This document shows positions 48,801 to 57,905 of a stretch of DNA of 64,000 bases, piece after piece. The translations under genes were made by a program, and so were the position numbers. The stretch spans positions 2,294,001-2,358,000 of the forward strand of contig OW203991.1 in NCBI GenBank assembly GCA_934047225.1. The letters run 5' to 3'. Source of the DNA: Ypsolopha sequella (lineage: Eukaryota; Arthropoda; Insecta; Lepidoptera; Ypsolophidae). Every line of letters begins with the position of its first letter. Within the stretch, counting starts at the first letter, position 1. The notes under the pieces were generated by a model, which saw only the letters and a list, made by a program, of their open reading frames with translations, had not been told where the DNA came from and searched no databases.

Positions 48801-51800
48801 ATATAAGAGTACTGTCACTCTTAAAAGTTAAAAGGAATATATATATATATTTAAGTTTAATGATTATGTAGTAGGAAGGGACTACTAACATGAAATATTT
48901 AAGTATGTGTTAAATCAGCTCGCTCCCATTATTAAATTGGCATTGGCATCAGAGTCCTTTGTTTGAGTCAGGATTCTGGAACGTCATTGGTGCGCGGCCC
49001 GCCGCTTTACAAAAAATACACTGATTGTATGACAATTGGTAAGTTTAACAATTACATCTGGGCTAACCATTGTTTCACTTTTTAATACAAGAACATATCT
49101 TATGGGTTGCGGGACGAATTTACCCTGGTCGAGGCAAGCGGGTCGAATTTTCCCAAAAATAGAAAACGGGACGAATTCAGCGGAGCGAATATCCACCGAC
49201 CCCTTAAATGTATGACTCGGCACGTTTTCGAGAATACGAACAGTGACGAAGATTTGTTATATGCTCATTATATATTAAGCGGATCTGTATTAGTTTAGTC
49301 CTTACCCTGCGTGACATCCAGAATGCTGGCCGACTTGGTAGTGGCGACGTATTTCCAGTACTTCCGCCATTCCTCATAGGTCTCTTCCGACTTCTCGAAG
49401 CCGAGTTTCTCAGCATCTTCGTGAGGGTAGTTCGACGCCATCTCTCCGTCAGTGTTCGAGTCAGACTCTGACTTGCAATCTGGAGCTGCCAGCGAGACAC
49501 GTGACAGAATTAAGATAATAGATAAGCTGTGACCGAGTTCCATTTGGAAGTGCGTTTCACCGCCCGTAACTGGCAAATGACTTTAAATGAAATTTGGATT
49601 CTATTTATATGATAATTTGTGCAAATAGATTTAATGTTGAGTGGACTACGGTTGCGGTCAATTCTTGGACTGACAGATTGTTGAGGATTTCGTAACTCAA
49701 AATGAAAAAACGTAACTCTTATAGGCCCGTCTGTCTGTCTATCAAGATCATTTTGTACAAGTACTTCAAAATATATCCCAGAATTTTTTCGACTGTAAAA
49801 AATCTCTCGTATCTTGGCTGAAAGTTAAAAACTATGACGAGACAGAAGACCTTTTAAAAATGACTATCTGAAAAGTTACTAAACATAATTACATTAAGAC
49901 ACAGTTACAATATTATAAACACCTTACCTTGCACCTGGCAGTATTACCATATTACGTACAAATTTTAAATTTTAAACATTGAACTTTATACAAGGTGACT
50001 TTTTGATCATCATCCAAATTCATACTGGTGGCTTGGTAAGTGATTAGTATCATGGATCAATAACAATTTTGGTGAAATTCGGAAAATGAAATTTTGACTC
50101 CCCATAGTGACTCACTCGGGACTGGAAGTGAATTTCTATGGGAAGCCGAAATTTCATTTTAGGAATTTCACAAAAATTGTTATTGATCCAAGATATTGAT
50201 CACTTATCAAGCCTCCAGTATGAATTTGGAAGATGATCAAAAAGTCACCTTGTATATTTACATTAATTTAGAAATAATGTAAAATAGGTAAAATTAGTAC
50301 CGAAGTTATGCATAAGTTATAAGTAATCATAACACACCATTTACGTGCTACAACATATTATACAAGGTGACATTTGATCATCGTCCAAATTCATACTGGA
50401 GGCTTGATAAGTGATCGGCATCATGAACCGATAACGATTTTTGTGAAATTCGTATAACGAAATTTTGACTTCCCATAGTAATTCACTCCCAGTCATAAGT
50501 GAATCACTATGGGAAGTCGAAATTTCATATAATGAATTTTACAAAAATCGTTACTGGTTCATGATGCTGATCACTTACCAAGGCTCAAGTATGAATTTGG
50601 ACGATGTTCAAAAATTCACCTTGTGTATGAATATTAATTATAATTTACTCTAAAATATATAATATTTACGATCTTATACCCTACTGGCGACCCGCCCCAG
50701 CTTCGCGCGGGTGCAATATACTATAGTATTTAAGGTACTTAATTGGATAAGTATTAATGCTGTATTGCTTAAAATCGCTTCGTAAATAAGCCATTATTTC
50801 TCGTAAAAAGTGAAGGATAAAAAATGGTTATTGTAGATTATCCCTAAGAGATAAACATATACCATTGTGCATTTTTTGTAGACCTTTTTAAGGTGTACAA
50901 TACTGTAGTACATTATTTTGATCTATCTCGTAGGGTTCAGCCAGCGTTTGCAATGTAAGCGCAAAAAATGTTGTTTATTTACGACATCACATTAGAAACC
51001 TCTAAAATTATCAGTGTTTCTCTACTATATTATGCATGTATTATACATATAAACCTTCCTCTTGAATTACTTTAAAAAAAACCGCATCAAAATCCGTTGC
51101 GTAGTTTTAAAGATCTAAGCATACATAGGGACAGAGTTTGTCCCAGACAGAGAGACAGCGGGAAGTGACTTTGTTTTAGACTATGTAGTGATTATACTTA
51201 TTTACACCTAAAACATAATTATACGCAGTATTTAAAAAAATATATCTTTTAATATTTTCTAATACTTGTAGGATAAATACGGTATTCTACCTAGAATAAC
51301 TACTACTCTTTCACTTGAGCACACAAAATATAAGAAACGTTTTATTTGTACACTCATTTTTCATACACACTCCATACATGGGGGGCATACATACTGGGGG
51401 CTTGGTTGGTGATCATTGAACCTTGTTCCTGGTCCCTGGCCGGGTCTCCGGTATGGGTTCGGGCGGCTGATTAGATTTTACCTTGTATAATATATATTTT
51501 ACCTATCATTTTAATCGTAAATATATTGCTACATAAATTAAATAAACCTTTAATTTAGTTCATGTACATTTATTATTTTATTATATATATTTTCTTTATT
51601 AGATTAAATTTGACGTGTAAAAAGTGTATATATCTATACCTGCTTTGCAAAATAAACTATTTGAATTTGAATACACTTTCAGTCTTCCTCACGCATACAC
51701 ACTCACACATCATATAAATGTAAATATAAGTTACTCTTATTCATATAGTTTAACTATCTGTTATTCGTATATATTATTATAATTCAACTATGGATAAGCG

Positions 51801-54270
51801 GAGCTTCCTATTACTTAAGAACCCGCTCCGTATTTTTCGTCCGTTTGATGCGAAGTATTTTTTAAATATTTTTCTCACTGCGATGTTTTTGTAAAATCCA
51901 GAGACATACACCAAATCATATTGGCCATCTAAACGAAGTCCTAAAATTTATTTGATTGAATTGTTTCTCCTTTGCGAACTATTTTGGTACTTAGACATTA
52001 TGAAGAATTATTCGGAACGGGCTCGCAAGTAACAAAATAATTTGCAAAAGAGAAACAATTCAATCAAATAATTTTAGGCATTCATTTAAACGGCCAATAT
52101 GAAGTGGTGTATGTGCTTGGTTTTTCCAAAAACATCGCGATAAAGGCTAAAGAAAAATGTTTAACAACATGATTTGCATCAAAACTGTCGTCGTCACGGA
52201 CCGGGTTCTTAAAAGGAGACTTCAATCAGTGTCTACGAAATTGTATGTACAAGTTTTGAAATAAATTACGTTGTACTTTTTATATTTGTATTTCACTCGA
52301 GCCCCGTGAGAGATCTAGTTCAAACTGATACTTCTTACAGAGGTCTACGGCCCCATGGTGCTGTAAAAAAATCACGCTTCTAACTCAAAAGGAAAAAAAG
52401 ATTTTGCACTTCACATAATCAATTTCAAATTTGCTCAAAATGAAAATCTATAGGTTATTCCAGCGGGCCTATTATGTATCTCTAGTTGCCTTCAGCCCCC
52501 CTATTCTGTATCTTTAGTTGCCAACTGCACGAGGTGCCTATCATCAAAAACATAGCTAAAAACTGAAATTTCAAAATTGCCTTTAGTGGGTATTGAACTA
52601 TTAACAATCTGTGTCGTCACTTCAAGTGCGAAAATATCCTTAGGACATCGGAATTCGATAGTATATCTATGTTTTTGATGATAGACACCCAGTCCAGAAG
52701 GCAACTAGAGATACACAATAGGCCCGCTGGACTGGGTATCTATCATCAAAAACATAGATATACTATCGAATTCCGATTGTGTAAGGATATGTTCGCATTT
52801 GAAGTGACGACACAGTTTGTAAATAGTTCAATACACACTAAAGGCAATTTTGAAATTTCAGTTTTTATCTATGTTTTTGATGATAGGCACCTCGTTCAGT
52901 TGGCAACTAAAGATACAGAATAGGGGGGCAGGTGACTTATAAACAGAAATTCTGTTCGCAAGTAGGTCTTATAGCACATGTATAGGAAAAACCGGTCAAG
53001 TGCGAGTAAGACTCGCGCCCCGAGGGTTCCGTACCGAAAAGACGATAGATATTTAGGCTAGTATCATAATTGCGTTATACAGGATGTTGAAGTTGCGGAA
53101 GAAACTGGCGATAGTACTCGTCTATACGAAGAACTTTTATTATGGAGCCAAACCTCGAATTACGAAAAAAAAACAGCTATTCTTTTTTTCTCGATTTCTC
53201 AATTTTTTTTTCACGAAAAGTTGTTAGTATAGACGTGTACTATCGCCAGTTTTCGGCTTCTGAAACTTCATCTTAACACCCTGTATATGTCGTGGCCAGA
53301 TCGTAAAGTTAGATATTTCTACCTTAATTAAATCTCTTTGATACATGGATTTACGCCTCAAGTTAAGTTAATTGCACGTGGAAATAGTTCGTGTTGAAAC
53401 GGTATATACGGAACCCTCTGGGCTAGGGTCCTACTCGCACTTGACCGGTTTTTTAAACATCTCTCCCATCCATATCTGTTTGTTTTGGTTCATCTGACGT
53501 CAGGTAGGTATTAATCACTTCAAAATTTATTTAAAGATGAATAAATCAATCAACATTAAAATTAATGCATACATAACTAATATGGTTCGTTCGTTACCTT
53601 TCAACTCTGCAACAAATCAACGGATCATGATGAAACTTTGCAGCGGTGTAGCTTATGACGCGATCTACTTTTTTCCATAGACTACAGTCAGTTCCCGCAG
53701 GATAAAAAAACATTTCCGGCAGTCTAAGCCGTTAGCATAGAGACAATTTGCAATGACAAAAAAAACTTACAATTATTATTTCCAAGCGAAATAGCGCGAT
53801 GAAGCGTCCAAGCGTCAGACTCAGCCGTGCGCCGAGTGTACACAGCAGGCAGGTAGCCTGTCACACCTGCGGAAACACTTATATAATCTCAAATTACCAT
53901 ATCACTCAACAACACAACTCAAGAAAACACCAAACTCTCGGAAAGTCACACGAAATCTGATACAAACAACCGACACGTTATCCATAACAAGTACCTAACC
54001 TAAAACCGCCGTCTTGTACAAAAGCCGCCGGCATTTGTGTAACGCGACAGCGCTGGCCATGACGTTTAGTTCCGCTTACAACACTGTTATGTCTGCACAG
54101 TTCTCGCTGAGATAAGCGTTCGCGTGTTTACCTGTGAGCCACGAGGTGCCTTGCACCCAGCCGTCGGGTGAACTGTCAAACTCCTTCTCATCGATGTAAA
54201 TATAGTCGCCGATCACGAGTTCAAGTTCGTCGCTCTCTTTGGGGGCGTAGCCTTGGGAGACCTTGTGCAC
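27815..54270 (-). CDS. UBASH3/TULA-family protein: SH3 and histidine-phosphatase exons (5' part missing)
   Basis: Ten minus-strand exons join in phase to 441 residues plus stop: 54132-54270, 53771-53866, 49306-49485, 44907-44983, 41078-41247, 36809-36975, 34723-34864, 33092-33201, 28625-28791, 27815-27892. Residues 1-~80 form an SH3 domain ([44 protein letters not shown]). A charged linker follows, then a phosphoglycerate-mutase-like phosphatase with [45 protein letters not shown] and FVGHAATLD. The RHG His and the GHA His are the expected catalytic residues. The end GRFDWKLLL matches the family. UBASH3 proteins are tyrosine-phosphatase regulators; the silkworm relative is ecdysteroid-phosphate phosphatase (known). 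The family's N-terminal UBA and 2H-phosphoesterase domains are not seen here. The call is firm for the family; the substrate is open. Confidence 0.93.
28085..28570. repeat. Minisatellite with EcoRV-site-rich units
   Basis: Variants of a ~27-35-bp unit with tcggcccagtgatatcagag are repeated across the UBASH3-type last intron. The left half also shows a longer unit of about 81 bp (gtgataccaaaatgtgtagg...), repeated at about 28160, 28230 and 28300. Confidence 0.8.
28625..28791 (-). CDS. UBASH3-type exon with second catalytic His
   Basis: It encodes [20 protein letters not shown] and [20 protein letters not shown], ending KPWQ. The GHA motif supplies the second active-site His. Donor gtcggt. Confidence 0.95.
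29049..29521 (+). repeat. 5' LTR of the BEL/Pao element
   Basis: TG...CA-bounded, GC-rich in its first 200 bp. It differs from the 3' LTR at about 29331-29334 (cagatcatc here, cagctcatc there). Confidence 0.9.
30560..30800 (+). repeat. CACTCA-rich tandem repeat inside the BEL element
   Basis: About four units of ~54 bp contain agctcattttcactca and cacatacacactc. They replace the missing pol region just before the integrase remnant. Confidence 0.7.
30803..31480 (+). pseudogene. BEL/Pao integrase C-terminal remnant
   Basis: The frame 30803-31312 contains [11 protein letters not shown] (part of the integrase core), [30 protein letters not shown] and [15 protein letters not shown]. From about 31335, [20 protein letters not shown] continues in another frame, followed by VDLDTAHGG. 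The core is missing pieces and the frame is broken, so it cannot make an integrase. Confidence 0.8.
31489..31961 (+). repeat. 3' LTR of the BEL/Pao element
   Basis: Same length and ends as the 5' LTR. It is preceded by a C-rich ggcccccccagga instead of a clear purine tract. Confidence 0.9.
31971..32205 (+). mobile_element. MITE of the CCTATTGTG family, copy 2
   Basis: Near-identical to 20696-20930 and directly abutting the BEL target duplication. The retrotransposon therefore inserted right next to, or at the edge of, this MITE. Confidence 0.75.
32213..32352. repeat. Small inverted-ended element
   Basis: Ends ctctaaaaaggccg and cggcctttttaga, with inner gaatcatattatgattc / aatcattttatgattc. 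About 140 bp. Confidence 0.5.
33092..33201 (-). CDS. UBASH3-type exon, [10 protein letters not shown] block
   Basis: It encodes [20 protein letters not shown] and [16 protein letters not shown]. Acceptor gttgcag, donor gtaaat; phase 1 joins to GGN in the next exon. Confidence 0.93.
33463..33948. mobile_element. piggyBac-type MITE with TTAA duplication
   Basis: TTAA (33459-33462 and 33949-33952) flanks ends ggggcttca / tgaagcccc. The 486-bp interior has no coding capacity. It is the compact form of the element at 3245-6978. Confidence 0.75.
34181..34423 (-). mobile_element. SINE-like repeat, copy C
   Basis: Minus-strand copy from the attcaaattt-type tail (34181) to ccctggtc near 34420. Its 5' end is cut by the neighbouring MITE at 34424. 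Confidence 0.65.
34424..34588. mobile_element. MITE of the TACCGCGTAATTCTCA family, copy 1
   Basis: Inverted ends ctctatcgcgtaattctcat and atgagaattacgcggta; 165 bp. Copies at 42424 and 57906. It sits 135 bp from a UBASH3-type exon. Confidence 0.7.
34723..34864 (-). CDS. UBASH3-type exon, EPGLFE block
   Basis: It encodes [20 protein letters not shown] and [18 protein letters not shown]. Acceptor tgtgcag, donor gtgagt. Confidence 0.94.
34975..36790. other. UBASH3-type intron sequence with a distant inverted pair
   Basis: No exon. A ~40-bp sequence at 35693-35735 (cgtcaatagaaattgtgg) returns inverted at 36407-36450, 670 bp apart, which may mark the ends of an unrecognised element. The rest is AT-rich. 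Confidence 0.45.
36809..36975 (-). CDS. UBASH3-type exon, phosphatase core
   Basis: It encodes [20 protein letters not shown], then [20 protein letters not shown]. Acceptor cacccag, donor gtactg. Confidence 0.94.
37445..38068. mobile_element. Inverted-ended element of ~620 bp
   Basis: Ends gggttattcccagagctcca and tggagtcctgggagtaaccc are inverted repeats of ~26 bp. Inner text ctccaaaaatttcttccca also returns inverted as ggagctggtgagaaatt. No coding region. Confidence 0.6.
38192..39680 (+). mobile_element. Non-LTR reverse transcriptase with C-terminal nuclease-like domain, truncated and internally deleted
   Basis: The frame 38192-39262 carries RT motifs: [41 protein letters not shown] (about 38630), and [11 protein letters not shown] (about 38720). 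A second frame from about 39233 to 39680 encodes [29 protein letters not shown] and a [12 protein letters not shown] block. RPD...WDATC...K resembles a restriction-like endonuclease. Between FPVHF and EPNGIARDD the usual stretch appears deleted. The 5' end is missing. Clade not decided; a site-specific (R2/CRE-like) group is possible. Confidence 0.75.
40037..40151. repeat. Foldback, ~44-bp arms
   Basis: Left arm aaacggtgtttaactttaga returns as tctaaagttaaacaccgttt across a short T-rich loop. Confidence 0.65.
40808..40955. mobile_element. MITE with ccagctagcctaacatg ends
   Basis: Perfect ~17-bp inverted ends (ccagctagcctaacatg / catgttaggctagctgg) and inner ttaacacc / ggtgttaa. 148 bp. Confidence 0.65.
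41078..41247 (-). CDS. UBASH3-type exon with catalytic RHGER
   Basis: It encodes [20 protein letters not shown] followed by HGERVDL, then [23 protein letters not shown] is the phosphohistidine motif. A long-hairpin MITE ends only 20 bp upstream of the acceptor. Confidence 0.94.
41268..41487. mobile_element. CAAGGTGAC foldback MITE, copy 1
   Basis: Nearly all 220 bp are a hairpin: caaggtgactttttgatcat at one end and atgatcgaaaagtcaccttg at the other. TA-rich flanks suggest a TA duplication. It ends 20 bp from the RHGER exon. Confidence 0.8.
41570..42170. repeat. Decayed element with repeated GTAGCGACACT motif
   Basis: The motif gtagcgacact appears near 41812 and 42052. The text ttgaacggtcggtgttg and ttgaacgggtt recurs near 23690-23770, so this is a dispersed element. 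No intact ORF. Confidence 0.4.
42424..42590. mobile_element. MITE of the TACCGCGTAATTCTCA family, copy 2
   Basis: Ends ctctaccgcgtaattctcat / ataattacgcggtag; about 95% like copy 1 by eye. Confidence 0.7.
42660..43660. other. AT-rich UBASH3-type intron sequence
   Basis: No gene or clear repeat. The end (aaatctcgaaatggttttcg, tcaagtgacgtcac) matches, inverted, text near 40300-40420 and 40570, hinting at an old inverted pair. Confidence 0.35.
43667..43950 (+). mobile_element. 3' end of a LINE with TGGA tail
   Basis: GC-rich text (ccatgcctgggaccgatgg, gacgggcagcggcgtcac) ends gtccaacagtggacgaact and aggctgatggatggatgg. The tandem tail is typical of RTE/jockey-type ends in moths. No RT part remains. 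Confidence 0.5.
44166..44386. mobile_element. hAT-type MITE with 8-bp duplication
   Basis: Ends cagcgtttcttaacct and aggttaagaaacactg (15 of 16 complementary). The 8-bp duplication ctctatac is exact (44158-44165, 44387-44394). 221 bp. Confidence 0.85.
44907..44983 (-). CDS. UBASH3-type exon, short linker
   Basis: The 77-nt exon encodes [20 protein letters not shown] and NSVTK. Acceptor tttctag, donor gtttgt. It is supported by exact phase on both sides rather than by conservation. Confidence 0.75.
45240..45489. mobile_element. Long foldback MITE
   Basis: Ends acaacgtgtaacagaaag and tttctgttaacgttgt; inner attcagtcaatggtatagaa returns as ttctataccattgactgaat. About 250 bp. Confidence 0.7.
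45581..46984 (+). mobile_element. hAT-type element of 1.4 kb with exon remnants
   Basis: Flanked by exact 8-bp ctcgccat (45573-45580, 46985-46992). Ends ccgggttggattt / aaatccaaccctg differ at one position. Many actata/tatagt motifs lie just inside both ends, as in hAT subterminal repeats. At 45987-46053 an ATG frame [20 protein letters not shown] ends in a gtgagt donor. At about 46112-46160 [16 protein letters not shown] resembles the start of a BED-like zinc finger seen in hAT-related proteins. The transposase body is missing. Confidence 0.8.
46488..46881 (+). repeat. 394-bp module shared with 54702-55090
   Basis: It starts caatgcatgtgctcgta and ends tagcataaactactatta. It lies inside the hAT element. 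The second copy lies 8 kb away in the same direction with only scattered differences. Confidence 0.8.
47000..48980. other. UBASH3-type intron, no gene
   Basis: Includes an inverted pair aattttgaacggattt / aaatccgttcaaaatt (47421-47510), a hairpin aggctccctctctc / gagagagagagcct (47870-47917) and a TA microsatellite near 48838. The block 48210-48450 is moderately GC-rich and unassigned. Confidence 0.4.
49306..49485 (-). CDS. UBASH3-type exon, acidic linker
   Basis: It encodes [17 protein letters not shown], then [23 protein letters not shown]. Donor gtaagg; acceptor ctggcag. Confidence 0.88.
49991..50252. mobile_element. CAAGGTGAC foldback MITE, copy 2
   Basis: Full-length ~262-bp hairpin with tcccatag in the centre. 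TATA flanks both ends. Confidence 0.8.
50363..50623. mobile_element. CAAGGTGAC foldback MITE, copy 3
   Basis: Only 110 bp from copy 2. More diverged ends (aaaattcaccttg), same layout. Confidence 0.75.
50683..51191. repeat. Common moth interspersed repeat
   Basis: Begins ctggcgacccgccccagctt, has atcaaaatccgttgcgtagt, and ends gactttgttttagactatgt. I recognise these blocks as widespread in lepidopteran genomes; class not established here. Confidence 0.55.
51391..51673 (+). mobile_element. SINE-like repeat, copy D
   Basis: Same start (gggggcttggttggtgatca) and tail (ctatttgaatttgaata) as the ALG12-intron copies. Confidence 0.65.
51814..52213. mobile_element. CTTAAGAACCCG-ended element
   Basis: Ends cttaagaacccgctccg and ggaccgggttcttaa. 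Two halves contain inverted relatives (tcctaaaatttatttgattg / caatcaaataattttaggc). Related to 25866 and 61646. Confidence 0.6.
52461..52929. mobile_element. Nested pair of CCTATTGTG MITEs
   Basis: A minus-oriented copy (about 52495-52730) is embedded near the end of a plus-oriented copy whose pieces lie at 52461-52494 and 52731-52929. The boundary duplicates gactgggt.. text. The outer copy is more diverged than the inner. Confidence 0.7.
52985..53455. mobile_element. GTGCGAGTC element with intact inverted ends and a nested hairpin
   Basis: Ends accggtcaagtgcgagtaag and ctcgcacttgaccggt are inverted repeats, extended by gagggttccgta / acggaaccctc. A second foldback (about 53079-53285; acaggatgttgaagttgcgg ... 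acttcatcttaacaccctgt) sits inside. It lies 316 bp from the SH3 exon at 53771. Confidence 0.65.
53771..53866 (-). CDS. UBASH3-type exon, SH3 second half
   Basis: A 96-nt exon after a ttccgcag acceptor, ending at gtaagt. It encodes [20 protein letters not shown], completing the SH3 fold, then [11 protein letters not shown]. Codon phases fit both neighbours. Confidence 0.88.
54132..54270 (-). CDS. UBASH3-type exon, SH3 first half
   Basis: It begins after tccgcag with [18 protein letters not shown] and ends at a gtaaac donor within WLTG. It is the most 5' exon of this gene that I can find. Confidence 0.92.
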
Positions 54271-54701
54271 CTGCGGAAGTCGATACACGTCACACTACAT
54301 CGTGGCAATGCTTCGATTAATACTCCATATGGAGTATCTAAATGTTTCCCAGATAAATTACATGGGCTCAATCGGCTCAGACGCTTTTGGGTTACATACT
54401 TCTACCACAGACTACTAAGTCATTAGACGTAGCAGGAGGGCAAACCTTTTTGCCAACACATCAGTGCAATTTCACTGATATACAAATGTCATTCCATACT
54501 ATCTCCTCTCTATTTCCTTACTAAGGATTTATTTATTTTTATTGCTCTGCCAACAGAAATGACACTTACAAAAGTTAATAGGTATATAAAGACAAACGAG
54601 TGTATTTCCAATTATAGGCAAACACAGCGTGCCTGTGGGACACTTAATAGCGCTCGAAGCGACTTGTTAAAACACGAAAGACTAATATTCTAAATAATTT
54701 T

Positions 54702-55090
54702 TCAATGCATGTGCTCGTATAGGCCCACTTTTTATGCATCAAAACCGAACAGAAAGTCGATTATTTTGCCCTAGGGCTTTATTATTATTTTTTTTTTTTA
54801 TTTACAATGGTTGGCTAACCTGCAGCCTTTCCTGTAGACCATAGATGTTATACTTTTTTTTCCACTGTTTAACGGCTCTGGATACAGTCCTTTTGAGCCA
54901 ATTATAATTTAAAGTTCACAAGATTATATTTGTTTTCATTTCCTCACACTATGCATTGAAAAACGCAGTATGATACACGGGCGTAAAAACAATAAATTAC
55001 TCGGTTACGTTTAAAACACTCGCTACGCTCGTGTTTTAAATCGTCCTCGTAATTTATTCCTTTTCGCCCTAGTAGCATAAACTACTATTA
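54702..55090 (+). repeat. Second copy of the hAT-internal 394-bp module
   Basis: About 95% identical by eye to 46488-46881, but without the hAT ends. Confidence 0.8.
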
Positions 55091-55853
55091 TATTGACTTA
55101 TTATTGAAAAAATAAAAGTAAAACTAAAAATTATAAACTTGAAAAAATCTATCGCAAAATATTCCAATCATTTGCAACTATCTTACGTAATATATCAAGG
55201 ATTCCGGCTGTGGCGGGAAAATTTCTTTCTTGCAATACAATCAATACAATCAATACAATCATTTATTCTCCATATAACAGTGTCCGTAATACATGGTTTG
55301 TCCATTAAATTAAATTAAAATTAAATTGAAATTAACATTATAAACGTAGCTTATTATTACATAAGATAAAATGAAAATACTATCAAACAATTGATAGAAG
55401 TCGATAAAAATATACATATAAATAACAAAACCAATTAAAAAAAAAAACTGTTCTGACATTGAACTTGATTTCAATTTTAAACACATATATTCTGTAATGG
55501 AATAAAATGGATTTTTCTCAAAAAATCTCTTTACCTTGGTTTTAAATTCTGTCACGTGTTTGACAAGATGTCTGATGGCTAATTGGTCTTTGACTTCTAC
55601 AATACACATAATTATGTAAATAAATACATATCGTGTCAGACACAGATCTGTAGCTTGAATATGTATGGAGGGAGGCGCGAAATACGGAATAAATTAACAA
55701 CTATTTTATACAAATGAGTGTCTTTAGATCAGGGATGAGGAAACTTTTTCCTTCGCGTGCCAGTATTTACTAACGAAATATATGGCGGGCCAAGTTGTTG
55801 CATTTTTTCAGTCCTCTCTCTATAACTTTCTTCCTAATTCAATACCTCTCACT
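55091..55853. other. No gene seen
   Basis: AT-rich. Three tandem aatacaatc units at 55232-55263 are the only regular structure. This is upstream of the first UBASH3-type exon found, and I could not identify the next 5' exon here. Confidence 0.4.
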
Positions 55854-56265
55854 GTTAAGAGTCGGAGTTCCGAGATTGGGCAAAACAGGGTTCGGGGTTA
55901 TGGCTTTTTAAGATAGTAAAATATTAATTTCTGAACAAAATAAATACCAATTGTTACCTTACACGATGAAGTACAGATTCATAAAAAAAAATCTTGGCAC
56001 TAATGTATAGTAACTTCAGAAAAAAAAACAGGATTTTCAAGTTCAGGTTACACCCGTAGCGCTGCAATGCTATTCAAGAGATTTTCTTGAAATTCCTGTT
56101 TTTTTTCTGAAGTTACTATACATTATTGCCGTGGTTTTTTTTAATGAACCTGCACTTCGTCTTGTAAGGTAACAAGTGGTATTTATTTTGTTCAGAAATT
56201 TGAATTTTTACCGTCTTAAAAACCCATAACCCCGAACCCCGAATCTCGGAACACCGACCCTTAAC
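55854..56265. mobile_element. Long foldback MITE with gttaagagtcgg ends
   Basis: Arms of about 190 bp run gttaagagtcggagttccga to tcggaacaccgacccttaac, with inner gaagtt..actatacatta pairs. Confidence 0.7.
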
Positions 56266-56559
56266 ATGAGTTTCTTGTTGAGTCTAGTTAATACTTCCTT
56301 CGTATACATTTTGTCGAAATTCATATCAGTAGATAAAATAAAATTGTAAATATATACGAACACTAGCAATATTCACCTTGTAATTTTAAGTTCATCTAGT
56401 AATTAGTCATTTAAGATATAGTTAATTTGTTAAATTGTAAGGGCCCTAGAGGGGAACTACCTTAAATCCTTTAGTTAGCTCATTTTACTGAAAGGAAACA
56501 TTCCTTTATTTTTTAAAAGAAACAAAACTGCATTCAAAGATCTTCTAAAATTCGCTTGT

Positions 56560-56600
56560 CTCACCCGGGAATCGAACCAACTAAAAATAAAAAAAAAAAA
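56560..56600 (-). repeat. B-box-like tRNA fragment
   Basis: The minus strand reads ggttcgattcccgggtgaga, a good pol III B box. No A box is convincing, so this is at most a SINE remnant. Confidence 0.35.
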
Positions 56601-56939
56601 CCCTCGCTATTTTATTATACGAATCAGTAGGATTATTGTTCAGGATAAAATTTGTCTAATAAACATTTTGATCACCATCTGTATTTTGTTGTAGATAATA
56701 GCAATCATCACAAGGACTTACAGGATACCAAATTCCTCGAAATTATTTTTCACTAATACAGTGCTTTAGTTTATGACGTCACATTGGTGGAATTAATTGT
56801 GTTAGTCACACACATTATCAGAAGCCATAAACAAGAAAATAATAAATATATTATTTATTGACATAAAAATATTTGTATGTATTTTCTGAAACACTAATTT
56901 ATAGTGCAATATTACAAAAAGAAATTATATATATATATA

Positions 56940-57200
56940 CAAGGTGACTTTTTGATCATCGTCCAAATTCATACTGGAGGCTTGATAAGTGATCAGTATC
57001 TTGGATCAGTAACAATTTTGTGAAATTCGTAAAATGAAGTTTCGGCTTCCCATAGAAATTCAGTTCCAGTCCCGAGTGAATCACTATGGGGAGTCGAAAT
57101 TTCATTTTACGAATTTCACCAAAATTGTTATTGATCCATGATACTGATCACTCACCAAGCCACCAGTATGAATTTGGACGATGATCAAAAAGTCACCTTG
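56940..57200. mobile_element. CAAGGTGAC foldback MITE, copy 4
   Basis: 261 bp, nearly perfect arms, TATA on both sides. Confidence 0.8.
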
Positions 57201-57229
57201 TATATACGAAAACACAAAAAATATAGTTA

Positions 57230-57310
57230 TAGGTATGTAGTAAAATATATTTCGACCACTAATTGTGGTCGGCATCAGTTACACAATTATATATAAAAGC
57301 AATATTACAA
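57230..57310 (-). ncRNA. Hammerhead-like core, second instance
   Basis: The minus strand reads ctgatgc, stem cgaccac / gtggtcg with a short loop, then aaatatat. It matches the order of the motif at 23185-23230 but the last core A is C, so it may be inactive. Confidence 0.35.
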
Positions 57311-57639
57311 AATAACTATTGAAATAAGAAAGAAATTGCAATTAAATTAAACTTTCAAGTTAGCTGGGAAATTTCTAACAATACGAAAACTTCACTTGAT
57401 TTTTGTTTGATGGTCGCGGGCCATAGTTTCCCCATCCCTACTCTAGATGTTGATCACGTGTGTTGCTATACCGAAACAGAGAGATAAGCCGTGAGTATGA
57501 ATGTTGTATACATGTGCAGATAAGATACTTACCGCTTTTGTAAATGTTGTTCAAAATAAACTAACAGTTATCTTGATGACATTGTCATATTGTTAACAAT
57601 AAATAGGCTTTGTATTGATTATCGAGGTTCGGATTATTT

Positions 57640-57860
57640 AAGGTGACTTTGCTTTTGAAGGAAAACATTGTGAGGAAACGTGCATAAAGCGTGTATTTGT
57701 GCCCGAAGAACGGCGAGGGCTAACCGCCCATCACGTTGGGTCGTAATATACGTCGCGCGTCCGTTAAACGCGGGTGTACCGAGTGTGGAAAGTGACATGC
57801 ATTTCACAGTTCACACTCGGAACACCTCTGACACCCCCTCACGGATCCATGTCGTGAAGA
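57640..57860. repeat. LINE/SINE-like 3' fragment
   Basis: The text gaaggaaaacattgtgagga is a common start of non-LTR 3' regions in moths. GC-richer than the flanks, with gttcacactcggaacacc. No ORF recognised. Confidence 0.4.
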
Positions 57861-57905
57861 TATATTTTTATTATATGTATATGTCACAGTCAAAAGTCAT
57901 AACTG

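Noticed and set aside
55310..55609. 99-codon minus frame as a UBASH3-type upstream exon
   Set aside because: It shows no UBA or 2H-phosphoesterase motif, and a hydrophobic AT-driven second half.
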